Assembly (NCBI GenBank): GCA_016987375.1
Contig: PJRA01000555.1
Location: 26,242 to 44,210, forward strand
Direction of reading: 5' to 3'
Length of the DNA: 17,969 nt
Source: Brachionus koreanus
Lineage: Eukaryota; Rotifera; Eurotatoria; Ploima; Brachionidae
The notes beneath the pieces were generated by a model, which worked only from the letters and a program-made list of their open reading frames with translations, was not told where the DNA came from and searched no databases. Within the stretch, counting starts at the first letter, position 1; every line of letters begins with the position of its first letter. The translations under genes and the position numbers were made by a program. Below are positions 17,839 through 17,969 of the stretch, one piece after another.

Positions 17839-17969
17839 TCATTTGTAATTTGGATCAAATAGGAGTTCAACAGATGGTAAAAGATTGTTTTCCAAGGTGT
17901 TAATGTAGACAAATTGATTAATTCGTCCTGTATAAATGTTGCATATACCAGTGCCTTTGTAGGAAATGC
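17839..17969 (-). pseudogene. Tc1/mariner transposase fragment, cut by the right edge
   Basis: The minus strand from the window edge reads ISYKGTGICNIYTGRINQFV then YINTLENNLLPSVELLFD and stops at TGA 17839-17841. This matches the part of Tc1/mariner transposases between the first and second catalytic aspartates (WGCISYKGxGxL...YIDILxNNLLPS). In intact elements QDNAPxH with the second aspartate follows shortly; here a stop replaces it, so this end is decayed. The N-terminal part, if present, lies beyond 17969. Confidence 0.75.

Noticed and set aside
1..17969. CRISPR arrays, bacterial operons, Shine-Dalgarno sites or prophage signals
   Set aside because: No spaced direct repeats were seen and the genes have spliceosomal introns and animal-specific domains.

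Overview
The window reads as nuclear DNA of an invertebrate animal. It is strongly AT-rich, carries many microsatellites and degraded transposons, and has a scaffold gap of three Ns at 8828-8830. Genes are split by short, AT-rich introns (48, 64 and 71 nt, with two of 250-310 nt). A Pox-neuro-type Pax gene points to a protostome. Short introns, very low GC and FLYWCH and CR1/Jockey-like relics would fit a monogonont rotifer such as Brachionus, but that is inference and other AT-rich protostomes are not excluded.

Three protein genes are supported, all on the minus strand. (1) 692-2145: the 5' four exons of a DCAF6 (CUL4-DDB1 receptor) homologue, which continues off the left edge. (2) 3369-5831: an intronless 820-residue protein that looks like ATRIP, the RPA-binding partner of the ATR checkpoint kinase. 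(3) 12293-13681: a three-exon Pax gene closest to Pox neuro. Its paired domain stops after the PAI half, and a C-terminal octapeptide-like motif is present. The three have no obvious shared pathway and are ordinary neighbours.

The rest is intergenic DNA rich in mobile-element debris. It holds a CR1-like reverse transcriptase fragment (386-541), LINE-like 3' ends (around 2848 and 16082, perhaps 11720) and a Jockey/I-like reverse transcriptase relic (6278-6990) split by a 186-bp MITE (6528-6713). It also holds a FLYWCH zinc-finger relic (7061-7436), two piggyBac-like MITEs in opposite orientation (8365-8635, 11892-12080), a hAT-like foldback MITE (8665-8972), two Tc1/mariner transposase scraps (about 10040-10105 and 17839-17969) and unidentified coding relics (2490-2659, 16604-16861). 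A stretch at 10180-10870 has higher sequence complexity, a TATA box and three good splice donors, and may be an unannotated plus-strand transcript.

The most interesting point is the Pax gene: as read here, the RED half of the paired domain and the homeodomain are absent, although the DNA-binding PAI half is intact.
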